Below, piece by piece: positions 7,831 through 15,709 of a stretch of 21,957 nucleotides of DNA. Under the pieces are notes generated by a model. That model did not search any database, had not been told where the DNA came from, and saw only the letters and a program-made list of their open reading frames with translations. The stretch comes from Verrucomicrobiaceae bacterium (GTDB lineage Bacteria > Verrucomicrobiota > Verrucomicrobiae > Verrucomicrobiales > Akkermansiaceae): NCBI GenBank assembly GCA_947372405.1, contig CANBTO010000019.1:1-21957 (forward strand). Direction: 5' to 3'. Made by a program: the position numbers and the translations under genes. Positions within the stretch are counted from its first letter, which is position 1, and every line of letters starts with the position of its first letter.

Positions 7831-10062
7831 ATGAAAACGTTTACCAAATTCCTGTTAGTCCCGGTCGTGTGCCAGGCAATGCTAGTCTCCCATGCGTTGG
7901 GCGCGAAATCCGACGATCCGGACGATCCTAACTTCAAGGACAAAGGCGGCAAACGGCACGAGCAGTCCTCACCCGGTCAGGGCCAGATGCCACAGCCGAA
8001 GAAAAAAATGGACCCGGACTTCCAGCCGCAGAAAAAGCAGCCGCAGCGACAGCCCGACAAGGATGTCCAGCCGCAGAAAAAGAAATCCGTTAGCCCGGAC
8101 GAGTCCTCAAAAACTCCGAAAAAACCGAAGAACAATCCTGATGAATTCTCGAAAAAGGACCAAGGTTCTCCCAGAGTTCAGGACAAGCGGCCAGACGATG
8201 GCGGCAAACAGGGTGCCAAGAATGACCACATGGACAAAGGTGACAAAGGCGACAAAAAGCCGATGACCCTGCCTGGCAAGCGTCCCGGCGCCGATCCTTC
8301 CGACAAGGCCGACAAAAACGACAAGGTCGGTGGCAACGACAAGGTGGACAAGTTCAACAAAGGCGATGGCAAACCGATGCAACTTCCCGGCAAACGGCCT
8401 GGTGCCGATACCGCCGACAAAGGTGACAAGCACGGCAAGAACGACAAGACCGGCAAGAACGACAACCCCGGCACCAAGCCGATGCAGCTTCCCGGCAAGC
8501 GCCCGAGCATGCCACCCGGCCTCGCCGACAAGAACCCGGACCGCCCGGGCATCGGGAACCGCCCCGGCAACAACGACCTGCCAAATGGCATGCCCGGCAA
8601 ACGCCCGAACGTGCCACCCGGCATTGCGGACAAAAACCGTCCCGGTGAAAACGGTATGCCCGGACATCCAAACCTTAATAAACAGGATCCGAAGAACAAA
8701 CTTGCCCGTGTGCAACCCGTTGTGCGCCCCGGCCAGAACACCAAGCAGGTCAGGCGCCCGGACATCCAGCAGAACAACACCAACAACTGGTGGAACAGCG
8801 GCAACCGCATCAACTCCGGCAACAAGAACGTGACGGTTAACAACGTCACCAACATCAACAACAACTTCCGCCAGAGCGTCAACTGGAACACCAGCCGCCA
8901 TGCCTGGGGATACAACCCTTGGTGGAACCGCCACGCCGTCCGCCCATGGTACGGCAGCTCATGGAACGGCGGATGGAATACCGGCTACTATCACCACCAC
9001 TACAATTACTACGGCTTCGGCGGTTATCGTCCGCCCGGTTATTATCACAACGACGTTGCCGAAGCCATCGGCTGGGGCCTCGTAGGCTGGAGTCTCGGAG
9101 CGCTCGTCTATGACATCGGCTACCATTCCTATTACAATCCCTATCCGGTCAGACCTGTTCCGGTTTTGTATGGTGAGCCCGTCAACTACAGCCAGCCCAT
9201 CACCCAGGTGGCCGTTAGATCCGCGCCTGCGGATGATGCCGCCATCGCTCTGAGCACCAGCAAGTCCGAGTCTCTCATCGGCGAGTCCCAGAGCGCCTTC
9301 AAACAAAAGAACTACCTCGTCGCCCTCGAACTCGCGGACAAGGCCATCGCCGAATCCCCCGGTGACGGGGCCCTCCACGAATACCGCGCCCTGGTGCTCT
9401 TCGCCCTCGGCAAATACGGAGACGCCGCCGGTGTGCTCAACCCCGTGCTCGCCTCCGGACCCGGCTGGGACTGGTCAACGATGATCGCGCTCTACGATGC
9501 GCAGGAAACCTACACCGACCAGCTCCAGAAACTGGAAGCCTACACCGAGCAGAAGCCCGACGCTGCGGACACCCACTTCCTGTTAGGATATCACTACATG
9601 GTCTGCGGCCACCTCGACCTCGCAACGCCTCAGTTCGACACCGCCGCAAGGTTGATGCCCAACGACAGTGTTTCCAAGGAACTTGCGGAACTCACCCGGT
9701 CCTCCGCGAAACCCGGTGAAGAGAGCGCTCCGCAGAATGCCGATCAACCGGCCGAAGCTCCCGCGCCGCAACCGGTTCCTCTGGAGAAACTCGCCGGCAC
9801 CTGGGTCTCCACCCGCGAAGGTGGCGGAGCCATCACCCTGTCCTTCGCAAACGACGGCAAGTTCAACTGGTCCTTCGTCAAGGAGGGCAAGACCAGTGAA
9901 TTCTCCGGCGAATACAGCATCAACGACAACGGCCTGCTCGTCCTTGATTCCAAGGAAAGCCAGATGGTCGCCAGCGTCGATCTGCCGCAGGACAAGGAAA
10001 TGAAGTTCGTGCTCGCCGGCGGCCCACCCGCCGATCCCGGCCTCGCGTTCGTCAAAAACTAA
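7831..10062 (+). CDS. Secreted repeat-rich TPR protein with C-terminal beta domain
   Basis: A 743-residue exported protein; signal peptide MKTFTKFLLV... with cleavage near HALGA (about 24). Residues 26-310 are disordered and made of Lys, Pro, Asp, Gln, Asn and Gly, with related repeats: KPM(T/Q)LPGKRPGAD at 143-155 and 181-193, KPMQLPGKRP at 216-225, and PGKRPxxPPGxADKN at 221-235 and 255-269. Residues 318-460 are Asn/Trp/Tyr/Gly/His-rich (for example a GYYHHHYNYYGFGG stretch at 385-398) with a hydrophobic GWGLVGWSLGALVYDIG at 414-430. Residues 478-625 form TPR-like helices. A C-terminal domain at 650-743 begins LAGTWVSTREGGGAITLSF, like the small beta domain found at the end of many planctomycete/verrucomicrobial secreted proteins. 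The function is unknown; a cell-envelope scaffold is a guess. It has its own strong terminator. Confidence 0.88.
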   Translation: MKTFTKFLLVPVVCQAMLVSHALGAKSDDPDDPNFKDKGGKRHEQSSPGQGQMPQPKKKMDPDFQPQKKQPQRQPDKDVQPQKKKSVSPDESSKTPKKPKNNPDEFSKKDQGSPRVQDKRPDDGGKQGAKNDHMDKGDKGDKKPMTLPGKRPGADPSDKADKNDKVGGNDKVDKFNKGDGKPMQLPGKRPGADTADKGDKHGKNDKTGKNDNPGTKPMQLPGKRPSMPPGLADKNPDRPGIGNRPGNNDLPNGMPGKRPNVPPGIADKNRPGENGMPGHPNLNKQDPKNKLARVQPVVRPGQNTKQVRRPDIQQNNTNNWWNSGNRINSGNKNVTVNNVTNINNNFRQSVNWNTSRHAWGYNPWWNRHAVRPWYGSSWNGGWNTGYYHHHYNYYGFGGYRPPGYYHNDVAEAIGWGLVGWSLGALVYDIGYHSYYNPYPVRPVPVLYGEPVNYSQPITQVAVRSAPADDAAIALSTSKSESLIGESQSAFKQKNYLVALELADKAIAESPGDGALHEYRALVLFALGKYGDAAGVLNPVLASGPGWDWSTMIALYDAQETYTDQLQKLEAYTEQKPDAADTHFLLGYHYMVCGHLDLATPQFDTAARLMPNDSVSKELAELTRSSAKPGEESAPQNADQPAEAPAPQPVPLEKLAGTWVSTREGGGAITLSFANDGKFNWSFVKEGKTSEFSGEYSINDNGLLVLDSKESQMVASVDLPQDKEMKFVLAGGPPADPGLAFVKN

Positions 10063-10079
10063 AACGTCGCCTCAACCAA

Positions 10080-10110
10080 CCGCCCGCCTCTAACAAAGGC
10101 GGGCGGATTT
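10080..10110 (+). terminator. Intrinsic-type terminator
   Basis: CCGCCCGCCT (10080-10089) and AGGCGGGCGG (10097-10106) form a perfect 10-bp GC-rich stem with a 7-base loop, 17 bases after the stop codon of the 743-residue protein gene, followed by ATTTGTAT. The loop contains the CTAAC pentamer that recurs across the window. It is the best terminator in the window and separates the gene from the DUF3142 unit. Confidence 0.85.
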
Positions 10111-10167
10111 GTATATGGCACACTCTGATGGCATCATGATATTCTCCGGGCCGGCAGCCACGACAGG

Positions 10168-11433
10168 ATGAAGCGGGTGATGTTGTCTTGCGGCGCGGTC
10201 ATGTGCCTGGCCGGCGGAATCTGGTTTGGAACACGCACGCCGTCACCACCACGCGAACTGTCGTCCAGGCCGCTGACGCAGGAGGCCTATGTCTGGCAGA
10301 TGAACTGGACGCGCGAAGTAGCCGACGCCGCGCGAGATGGTGGTGCGCTTTTTTCAAGTCTCGCCATTCATTCGGCGGATATCACCGCTGGACAAGAGCG
10401 GATCAAGATCAGCACCGCGAATGTGAATTGGAAATCCATGGCGGAATCGCGAAGGCCTGTCTCGCTCGTGTGGAGAATCACTGAGGACGTGATCGCGAAA
10501 GGATGGACGGACACCGTCCGCACTGAGTTGGCAAATGACGTCACACGCTTGCTGGAAACGGCGCGCAAGCAGGGCGTGGACTGTGCAGAAGCACAGATCG
10601 ACTGTGATTGCCCGACGCGACTCCTTTCTGGCTACGCGAAGTTCATGAATGAAATCCGCGCGCGGGATTCCCGCGTTCGCTGGACATTCACCGCCCTGCC
10701 ATCCTGGTTGCATCATGCGGATTTCAAAACTCTCGCCAAATCCGCGGACGGTTTTGTGATCCAAGTGCATTGGTTGCAGGCGGATGCGAAGGGCAACCCG
10801 GTCTTGATGGTTGCGGCCACGGCAAGACGCGCGGTCCTCGAAGCTTCCCGCGCGGGAGTTCCTTTCCGAGTGGCATTGCCAACCTACGGCTCGGTCGTCG
10901 CGGTGGACGGTAGCGGTGCCTGGCTCGATGTCGCTTCCGAGGAACGCATCGTGTCGCCACCGCCGGGTGTGACCCTCAGGGAAGCTTCCGCGGATCCGGT
11001 TCTTTGTTTGGAACTTTTGCAGGAATGGAAACAAACACGTCCCGCGTGGATGACCGGCATCGTCTGGTATCGCCTGCCGGTGCCTGCCGATGAACGCAAC
11101 TGGAGTCTGGCGCAACTGCGTTCCGTCATGGAAGGCCGCGTTCCAACCGCACGTTGGGAGGTCGCATCGCGAGCTGCGGCGGACGGACACGAGGATCTCA
11201 CGCTCACCAATGCCGGCGATGGAGACGCTTCACCACCCCGGCGCGTCACGTTCCGCACTCAGGAAATGATCGGCGCGGATGGCTCAAGTTTTTACACTGC
11301 CGAGACCACGCCGGAAGGAGTCATATTCCATTCTTCACATGCGCGGCCAATCAAGGCGGGAACTTCGATAACGCTTGGCTGGATCCGAAAAAAATCTATA
11401 GAAAGTGCAGGGAAATTCGAAATCGAACCATGA
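10168..11433 (+). CDS. DUF3142 domain protein, exported
   Basis: A 421-residue protein with an N-terminal hydrophobic segment (residues 4-20) that serves as signal or membrane anchor; Cys8 and Cys13 do not sit in a proper lipobox. Residues 40-330 match the DUF3142 pattern: AYVWQMNWT at 40-48, QIDCDCP at 143-149, TALPSWL at 175-181, FVIQVHWL at 196-203, FRVALPTYG at 233-241, and GIVWYRLP at 297-304, with RSVMEGR near 318-324. The order of strands and acidic residues suggests a TIM-barrel, glycosidase-like fold, but no activity is established to my knowledge. A beta-rich tail of about 90 residues follows. Its stop codon overlaps the next start (ATGA, 11430-11433), so the two are translationally coupled. 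The ATG at 10168 has AGG directly before it. Confidence 0.87.
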   Translation: MKRVMLSCGAVMCLAGGIWFGTRTPSPPRELSSRPLTQEAYVWQMNWTREVADAARDGGALFSSLAIHSADITAGQERIKISTANVNWKSMAESRRPVSLVWRITEDVIAKGWTDTVRTELANDVTRLLETARKQGVDCAEAQIDCDCPTRLLSGYAKFMNEIRARDSRVRWTFTALPSWLHHADFKTLAKSADGFVIQVHWLQADAKGNPVLMVAATARRAVLEASRAGVPFRVALPTYGSVVAVDGSGAWLDVASEERIVSPPPGVTLREASADPVLCLELLQEWKQTRPAWMTGIVWYRLPVPADERNWSLAQLRSVMEGRVPTARWEVASRAAADGHEDLTLTNAGDGDASPPRRVTFRTQEMIGADGSSFYTAETTPEGVIFHSSHARPIKAGTSITLGWIRKKSIESAGKFEIEP

Positions 11434-13694
11434 AAAACAACATCCTGCGTGCCGCGGTGGTTTTCGGTTCGGCCCTTGCGATAGGCTATGCTTGCGGCCC
11501 TAATTTGACATCGGCTTTCATCTCAGCGTCGCGGGCAATTCTCAAAGCGCCGGATCATCTTGTCGGTCATGATTTCAAACGATTGAAGGCTGCGCCACCG
11601 GTTCCCGGGAAACTCCTCGCCGCAGCGAAGAACACGGAGACATGGCGTGACAAACTGCCATCCACTCTGGATGTGGATGTTTCGGATTTCAGGCGGGTAT
11701 TGAAATCACATGGAGTGGAGGAAGCGCGGGCGAAAGATCTGATAGATGACTACGAATTGCTCCGCCTCGGACAACTTTACCGCTGGGAAGACGCGGAGAA
11801 AAGGCAGTTGTCCGAGCAACAACTGGCGCACGCCCGACAGACGAAAATCGACACTCATCCGTGGATTGCTTCGAAATCATGGCCGGAGGAAATCCCCGTC
11901 GAATTCCGCCTCTACGCCGAGGGGGTGGAGAAACTCCATCATGGCGATATCTCCGCCGCGCGCAAGGATTGGCAGGAGTTGCTGGATCTGCCGCTGGAAA
12001 ACCGGCGCGCGCGTTCCACCTGGGCGGCATGGATGCTGATGAAGACCACTCTGGAATCGCGCGTCCCCGAAGCTCTAGGCAAAGTTATACACGCCGCGCT
12101 GGATGAAAGCTGCGAAGACTCTTTACGCACATTGCCCGCCGCACTGGGTTTGCTTGCGGAATCCCGGAATTCGGCTCCGTCACTCGAAGCACTGAGTGTT
12201 CATTATTACAATGTGAAAGCAAACGAGCGTGCGCGTTACGTGCAGGCACTCGATGAAGCCGCCTGGCGGATCGGTTTGGCTCAGGACAAGGCATTACGAA
12301 TGGAGGCCGCGCGGAATCCATTTGCGAGAGCGATCGTCGCGACGGAACTCGCCGGTGGTGGGGGCGATGACAAGCAGTTGGAGAACCTCAAGCAATGGAT
12401 GAAGGATCTCGAAGTTGCCGGGGTGACCGGCGATCCTGCGATGGCGGATCTCGCAGTGTTGCTCTACCAGAAGGGCGAATACGACTTGTCGAGGCGTGCC
12501 ATCGCACGCAGTAAGAGAACGTGGGCCTCACGTTGGATCGCGGGAAAGCTCGCCCTGCAACGTGGTGCCGTGAATGAGGCCGCAGTCTGTTATGCGGACG
12601 CTCTCAGACTCATGCCGTCTGACGAGCGATCCCGCATCGTCTCGGTCACGGAAACGGAAAACTATTCACACATCGGCGACGAGTCTCCCGATTCCGAATC
12701 CGTGAGGAACTCCATCTTCCTCGCTGAGTGCGGCACGGTTCGTCTTTCGAAATCGGATTTCGAGGGAGCAATCATGTTGTTTCTAGACGCAAAATGCCCA
12801 CATGACGCCGCATACGTGGCGGAGCAGCTCATGTCATGTGATGAGCTGTTGAATTTTATCAACAAGCATGGACTTGAACTCAAACCGGAAGTGATCAATC
12901 CTGATGAAGACTCGCCGGGGCGCTGGGAGGCATGGCATGATTCATGGACCGAAGATCAGACCAACCGGATCCTCTATGTGATTGCACGGAAGCTTGGTCG
13001 TGAAAATTATTTCACGCGTGCACGCGCTTTCTATCCTCCGGCCATCCTTCCCTATTTCGACCGGTATGTGGCCTTGAGGCGATTGTCCGCCAACAAACGG
13101 GTGGACACCAATGTTCGGGCCACCGCTTTGATGGAAGCCGCGCGTTATCATCGCTGGTTCGGCATGGAACTCTTCGGTGCCGAAGGAGAGCCTGACGCGT
13201 CCGTTTGGAATGGGTATTATCCTGCCGAGCAACTGCCGCAAGGGCGTATGGCGCTCGGTAAAAGACTCGATTACGGTTGGGATGAGGATGCCAATGGCAA
13301 GCTCTTGTATAACGTTTTCGGAGTAAAGAAACCCATGCAGCCTCTTCCTTTGCTCTCTTCTTCCGATGAAGTATATCGTTTGAGGAAAAACCAGCTCTTC
13401 GGAAAGCCGCGCTTCCATTACCGTTTCGTCGCCGCGCAAATGGCGCGTCAGGCCGCCCACATGCTTCCTTCAGACTCGAACGAGGCCGCGATGATGCTCG
13501 CCGAAGGCGGCACCTGGCTGCCGGCAGAAGAAGACGGCGTCGATCCGTTTTTCGAGGAATTGATCTCGCGTTTCAAGGACACGCCATTCGCGCGGGAGGC
13601 GGACCAGCGGCGCTGGTATCCGGACAAATTCCGCGAGGAAATCAGGCGCTGGAATGCCAAAGAGGCTCTTACCCGTCCGTTGCCCGGCCAGTAG
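11430..13694 (+). CDS. Large exported helical protein, partner of DUF3142
   Basis: The frame is open from 11154, but the start is taken at the ATG at 11430, which overlaps the upstream TGA and gives MKNNILRAAVVFGSALAIGYACGPN, a normal signal sequence ending in a Cys-Gly-Pro motif. The Cys at 22 could be lipidated, although the residues before it (G-Y-A) are not a canonical lipobox. The 754-residue product is almost wholly alpha-helical with TPR-like repeats (for example KGEYDLSRRAIARSK, AAVCYADALRLMP), and carries a C-terminal block with YHRWFGMELFGAEGEPD, followed by aromatic and basic residues. I recall similar CGP-starting helical proteins beside DUF3142 proteins in other bacteria, but no function is known to me. 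The last 26 bp overlap the convergent gene at 13669. Confidence 0.85.
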   Translation: MKNNILRAAVVFGSALAIGYACGPNLTSAFISASRAILKAPDHLVGHDFKRLKAAPPVPGKLLAAAKNTETWRDKLPSTLDVDVSDFRRVLKSHGVEEARAKDLIDDYELLRLGQLYRWEDAEKRQLSEQQLAHARQTKIDTHPWIASKSWPEEIPVEFRLYAEGVEKLHHGDISAARKDWQELLDLPLENRRARSTWAAWMLMKTTLESRVPEALGKVIHAALDESCEDSLRTLPAALGLLAESRNSAPSLEALSVHYYNVKANERARYVQALDEAAWRIGLAQDKALRMEAARNPFARAIVATELAGGGGDDKQLENLKQWMKDLEVAGVTGDPAMADLAVLLYQKGEYDLSRRAIARSKRTWASRWIAGKLALQRGAVNEAAVCYADALRLMPSDERSRIVSVTETENYSHIGDESPDSESVRNSIFLAECGTVRLSKSDFEGAIMLFLDAKCPHDAAYVAEQLMSCDELLNFINKHGLELKPEVINPDEDSPGRWEAWHDSWTEDQTNRILYVIARKLGRENYFTRARAFYPPAILPYFDRYVALRRLSANKRVDTNVRATALMEAARYHRWFGMELFGAEGEPDASVWNGYYPAEQLPQGRMALGKRLDYGWDEDANGKLLYNVFGVKKPMQPLPLLSSSDEVYRLRKNQLFGKPRFHYRFVAAQMARQAAHMLPSDSNEAAMMLAEGGTWLPAEEDGVDPFFEELISRFKDTPFAREADQRRWYPDKFREEIRRWNAKEALTRPLPGQ

Positions 13695-14061
13695 CAACTC
13701 TACCCGTGGTGGGCATCTCATGCAGAACCAGAAGCGCCGGGCGGATCGAAACGACAAGCAGTTCGGTTCCGGCCGGTCGGCCGACGATTGAGGGATGAAT
13801 TGAAAATAGGGAGGGTTCACCATCCGTCATCTGCTGATGGTGATTTGCCATCAGAACATCGCCCGGCTTGATCAGTCCATTTGCAGAGGCGACACGAATA
13901 TCCTCAGGAGTTTCGACCACGATGTAACCGCACACCTTGGAGTAGATCGCCCTGCTGGCGGACGGGATCTCCCACACAAGGCCGGAGAGCGATAGCAGAT
14001 CGATGAGAAATGAAAGGAGGAGCAGACCCCCGACCAACCAGAACAGGATGGAAACATTCAT
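13669..14061 (-). CDS. Small membrane-anchored protein, unknown function
   Basis: A 130-residue protein with one N-terminal membrane helix (about residues 5-30, LFWLVGGLLLLSFLIDLLSL) and a soluble domain with regular beta character (PGDVLMANHHQQM, AGTELLVVSIRPALLVLHEMP). It has no known motif. The gene stops at 13669, so its last 26 bp overlap the end of the convergent 754-residue gene. The coding frame is supported by the clear hydrophobic segment and the absence of a competing reading frame. It lies 50 bp after folD on the same strand, separated by a hairpin, so read-through from folD is possible but not certain. Confidence 0.68.
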   Translation of the reverse strand: MNVSILFWLVGGLLLLSFLIDLLSLSGLVWEIPSASRAIYSKVCGYIVVETPEDIRVASANGLIKPGDVLMANHHQQMTDGEPSLFSIHPSIVGRPAGTELLVVSIRPALLVLHEMPTTGRVATGRATDG

Positions 14062-14088
14062 TTTTGAATCAGGACAACAATGCTCTGC

Positions 14089-14107
14089 GAGGGACAGAGT
14101 GTCCCTC
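14089..14107. repeat. Perfect hairpin between folD and the next gene
   Basis: GAGGGACA (14089-14096), loop GAG, TGTCCCTC (14100-14107) form a perfect 8-bp stem four bases after the folD stop (14112). No T-tract follows on the minus strand. It is the likely 3' end of the folD unit, but its sequence is also like dispersed intergenic palindromes. No second copy is present in the window. Confidence 0.55.
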
Positions 14108-14111
14108 CTCC

Positions 14112-14990
14112 TTATCCCAACTGCCGCGCCGCCTGCAGCGTGTTCTTCATCAGCATGGCGATGGTCATCGGGCCCACTCCGCCGGGGACGGGGGTGATGG
14201 CGGAGCAGAGCGGCGCGACCTCGTCATAGGCGACGTCGCCTGTTAGACGGTAGCCGGATTTTTTGCTGGCGTCTTCCACGCGGTTGATGCCGACGTCGAT
14301 GACGATGGCTCCGGGTTTGACCCAGTCCGCCTTGACCATTTCCGGGCGTCCGACCGCGGCTACCAAAATATCCGCGCGTCGGCAGATGGCAGGCAGGTCC
14401 TTCGAACGTGAGTGGGCGATGGTGACGGTGGCGTTGGATTTCTTCGAGACTAACAGAAGCGCCATCGGCTTGCCGACGATCATGCTGCGGCCGATGACGA
14501 CGGCTTCCGCGCCTTGGGTGGAAATGCCGGCCACTTCCAGCAGTTTCATGCAGCCCGCGGGTGTGCAGGGGACGAAGCCGGTGGGATCCTCGAGCGCGAG
14601 CTTGGCGACGTTTTCCGGATGGAAGCCATCGACGTCCTTGCGTGGATCGATGGTACGGATGATCTCCTCCTCGTCGATGTGTTTCGGCGGCGGTGATTGG
14701 ACGAGGATGCCGTGGATCGCGGGATCCGCGTTGAGCTTGCGGACCACTTCAAGCAGCTCTTCCTGCGTGGTTTGCGCCGGAAGCTCGATCTTGAGCGAGT
14801 GGAATCCGAGCTCGGCGCAGGTGCGCACCTTCGAGCCGACATAGACCTTGGATGCCGGATCGTCACCGACCACGACCACGGCGAGCCCGGGCACGACGCC
14901 CTTGGCTGTTAGAGCAGCGGCTTCAGCGCGGCACTCTTCAAGCACGGCTGCTGCCACGGATTTTCCATCGAGAATGCGGGGTATGTTCAT
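14112..14990 (-). CDS. folD: Methylene-THF dehydrogenase / methenyl-THF cyclohydrolase
   Basis: A 292-residue protein of normal FolD length. The catalytic YVGSK motif is at 50-54 (Tyr50 and Lys54), the Gln of the VQ motif is Gln98, and [10 protein letters not shown] at 118-127 gives Asp121. GRSMIVGKP at 167-175 is the NADP-binding loop, and [11 protein letters not shown] near the C-terminus is the family signature. It interconverts 5,10-methylene- and 10-formyl-tetrahydrofolate for purine, thymidylate and formyl-methionine synthesis. The usual VQLPLP segment reads VQSPPPKHI here, a local change next to the catalytic Gln. The gene starts 20 bp after the DUF374 acyltransferase gene and is the third gene of a likely minus-strand unit. 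Confidence 0.97.
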   Translation of the reverse strand: MNIPRILDGKSVAAAVLEECRAEAAALTAKGVVPGLAVVVVGDDPASKVYVGSKVRTCAELGFHSLKIELPAQTTQEELLEVVRKLNADPAIHGILVQSPPPKHIDEEEIIRTIDPRKDVDGFHPENVAKLALEDPTGFVPCTPAGCMKLLEVAGISTQGAEAVVIGRSMIVGKPMALLLVSKKSNATVTIAHSRSKDLPAICRRADILVAAVGRPEMVKADWVKPGAIVIDVGINRVEDASKKSGYRLTGDVAYDEVAPLCSAITPVPGGVGPMTIAMLMKNTLQAARQLG

Positions 14991-15010
14991 GGGATTCTGG
15001 TTTGGGCGTT

Positions 15011-15709
15011 TCAGGCATCGTCGGTGCCTTGGATCATCAGGGTTTCGATTTGCAGCCGCTGGTTTTCAAACGCCGCTTCATCGAGGCCGCGCGGCACGGT
15101 GATGGGTTCGGCGAAGGTGACTTCCACCCGGCTGAAGGGCTTGGGAATGACGAAGCGGTCCCAGGTTTTCAAGCGCCATGCGGAGGAAAACCGGACATGC
15201 ACCGGCACGATCGGTGCGCCGCTGGACTCCGCGAGCTTGATCGCGCCGGGCTGGATCTTGTAGCGGGGACCTCGCGGGCCGTCCGGCGTGAGGCAGATGT
15301 CCAGACCTTCCTGCAGGGCGCGCTTCAGGCCGACGAGCGCGGCCACGCCGCGACGCGAGGTGGAGCCTCTAACAGCACCCAGTCCGAACACCGCCATCGC
15401 CCGCGCGACCATGTCCCCGTCATGGCTGGCGCTGGTCAGGGTGACGGCCTTGCGTTGCGATCCGCAGATTTTGTTCCAAGCGGGGGGAACACTGAAAAAG
15501 CGGTTGTGCCAGAGAATGTAGATGACCGGCGGAACGTCCGCTTTCGGCGAGCTGATCCCGCAAAGATCGCGTACTTCAAGGCGCAGCGTGGCGGCGAGCA
15601 GCCTCATCGTCCATCCGGCGGCGGTGCCAATCAGCGCGGACTTGCGGTCGCTGCGGATCTCACTGCCTTTTTTCCTTCTCATCGGGATCGGGGAAACGTC
15701 TGCCGTCAC
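15011..15709 (-). CDS. DUF374 lysophospholipid acyltransferase-like protein
   Basis: A 232-residue protein with the DUF374 blocks: WHNRFF at 67-72 (the His of the acyltransferase motif), SASHDGD at 93-99 with a motif Asp, RGSTSRRG at 114-121, and TPDGPRGPR at 141-149. This group belongs to the plsC/LpxL-like acyltransferase superfamily and probably adds an acyl chain to a lipid at the inner membrane; the exact substrate is unknown. The GTG at 15709-15707 overlaps the stop of the upstream FGGY kinase gene (GTGA, 15709-15706), which suggests coupling. An ATG at 15682 would give a protein nine residues shorter (MRRKKGSE...) and is an equal candidate. FolD follows after 20 bp. Confidence 0.9.
   Translation of the reverse strand: MTADVSPIPMRRKKGSEIRSDRKSALIGTAAGWTMRLLAATLRLEVRDLCGISSPKADVPPVIYILWHNRFFSVPPAWNKICGSQRKAVTLTSASHDGDMVARAMAVFGLGAVRGSTSRRGVAALVGLKRALQEGLDICLTPDGPRGPRYKIQPGAIKLAESSGAPIVPVHVRFSSAWRLKTWDRFVIPKPFSRVEVTFAEPITVPRGLDEAAFENQRLQIETLMIQGTDDA

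Noticed and set aside
8263..8640. Direct repeats taken as a CRISPR-like or tandem DNA array
   Set aside because: The repeats are spaced unevenly and diverged at DNA level but conserved as PGKRP peptides, so they are protein repeats.
8107..8934. 275- and 245-codon minus-strand frames opposite the Lys/Pro/Asp repeats
   Set aside because: The repeat codons on the plus strand rarely give stops on the minus strand. Products are Val/Leu/Gly-rich repeats mirroring the plus coding repeats.
11154..11429. Longer start for the 754-residue helical protein gene
   Set aside because: The extra 92 codons overlap the DUF3142 coding sequence, lack a signal peptide and would bury the true one at 11430.
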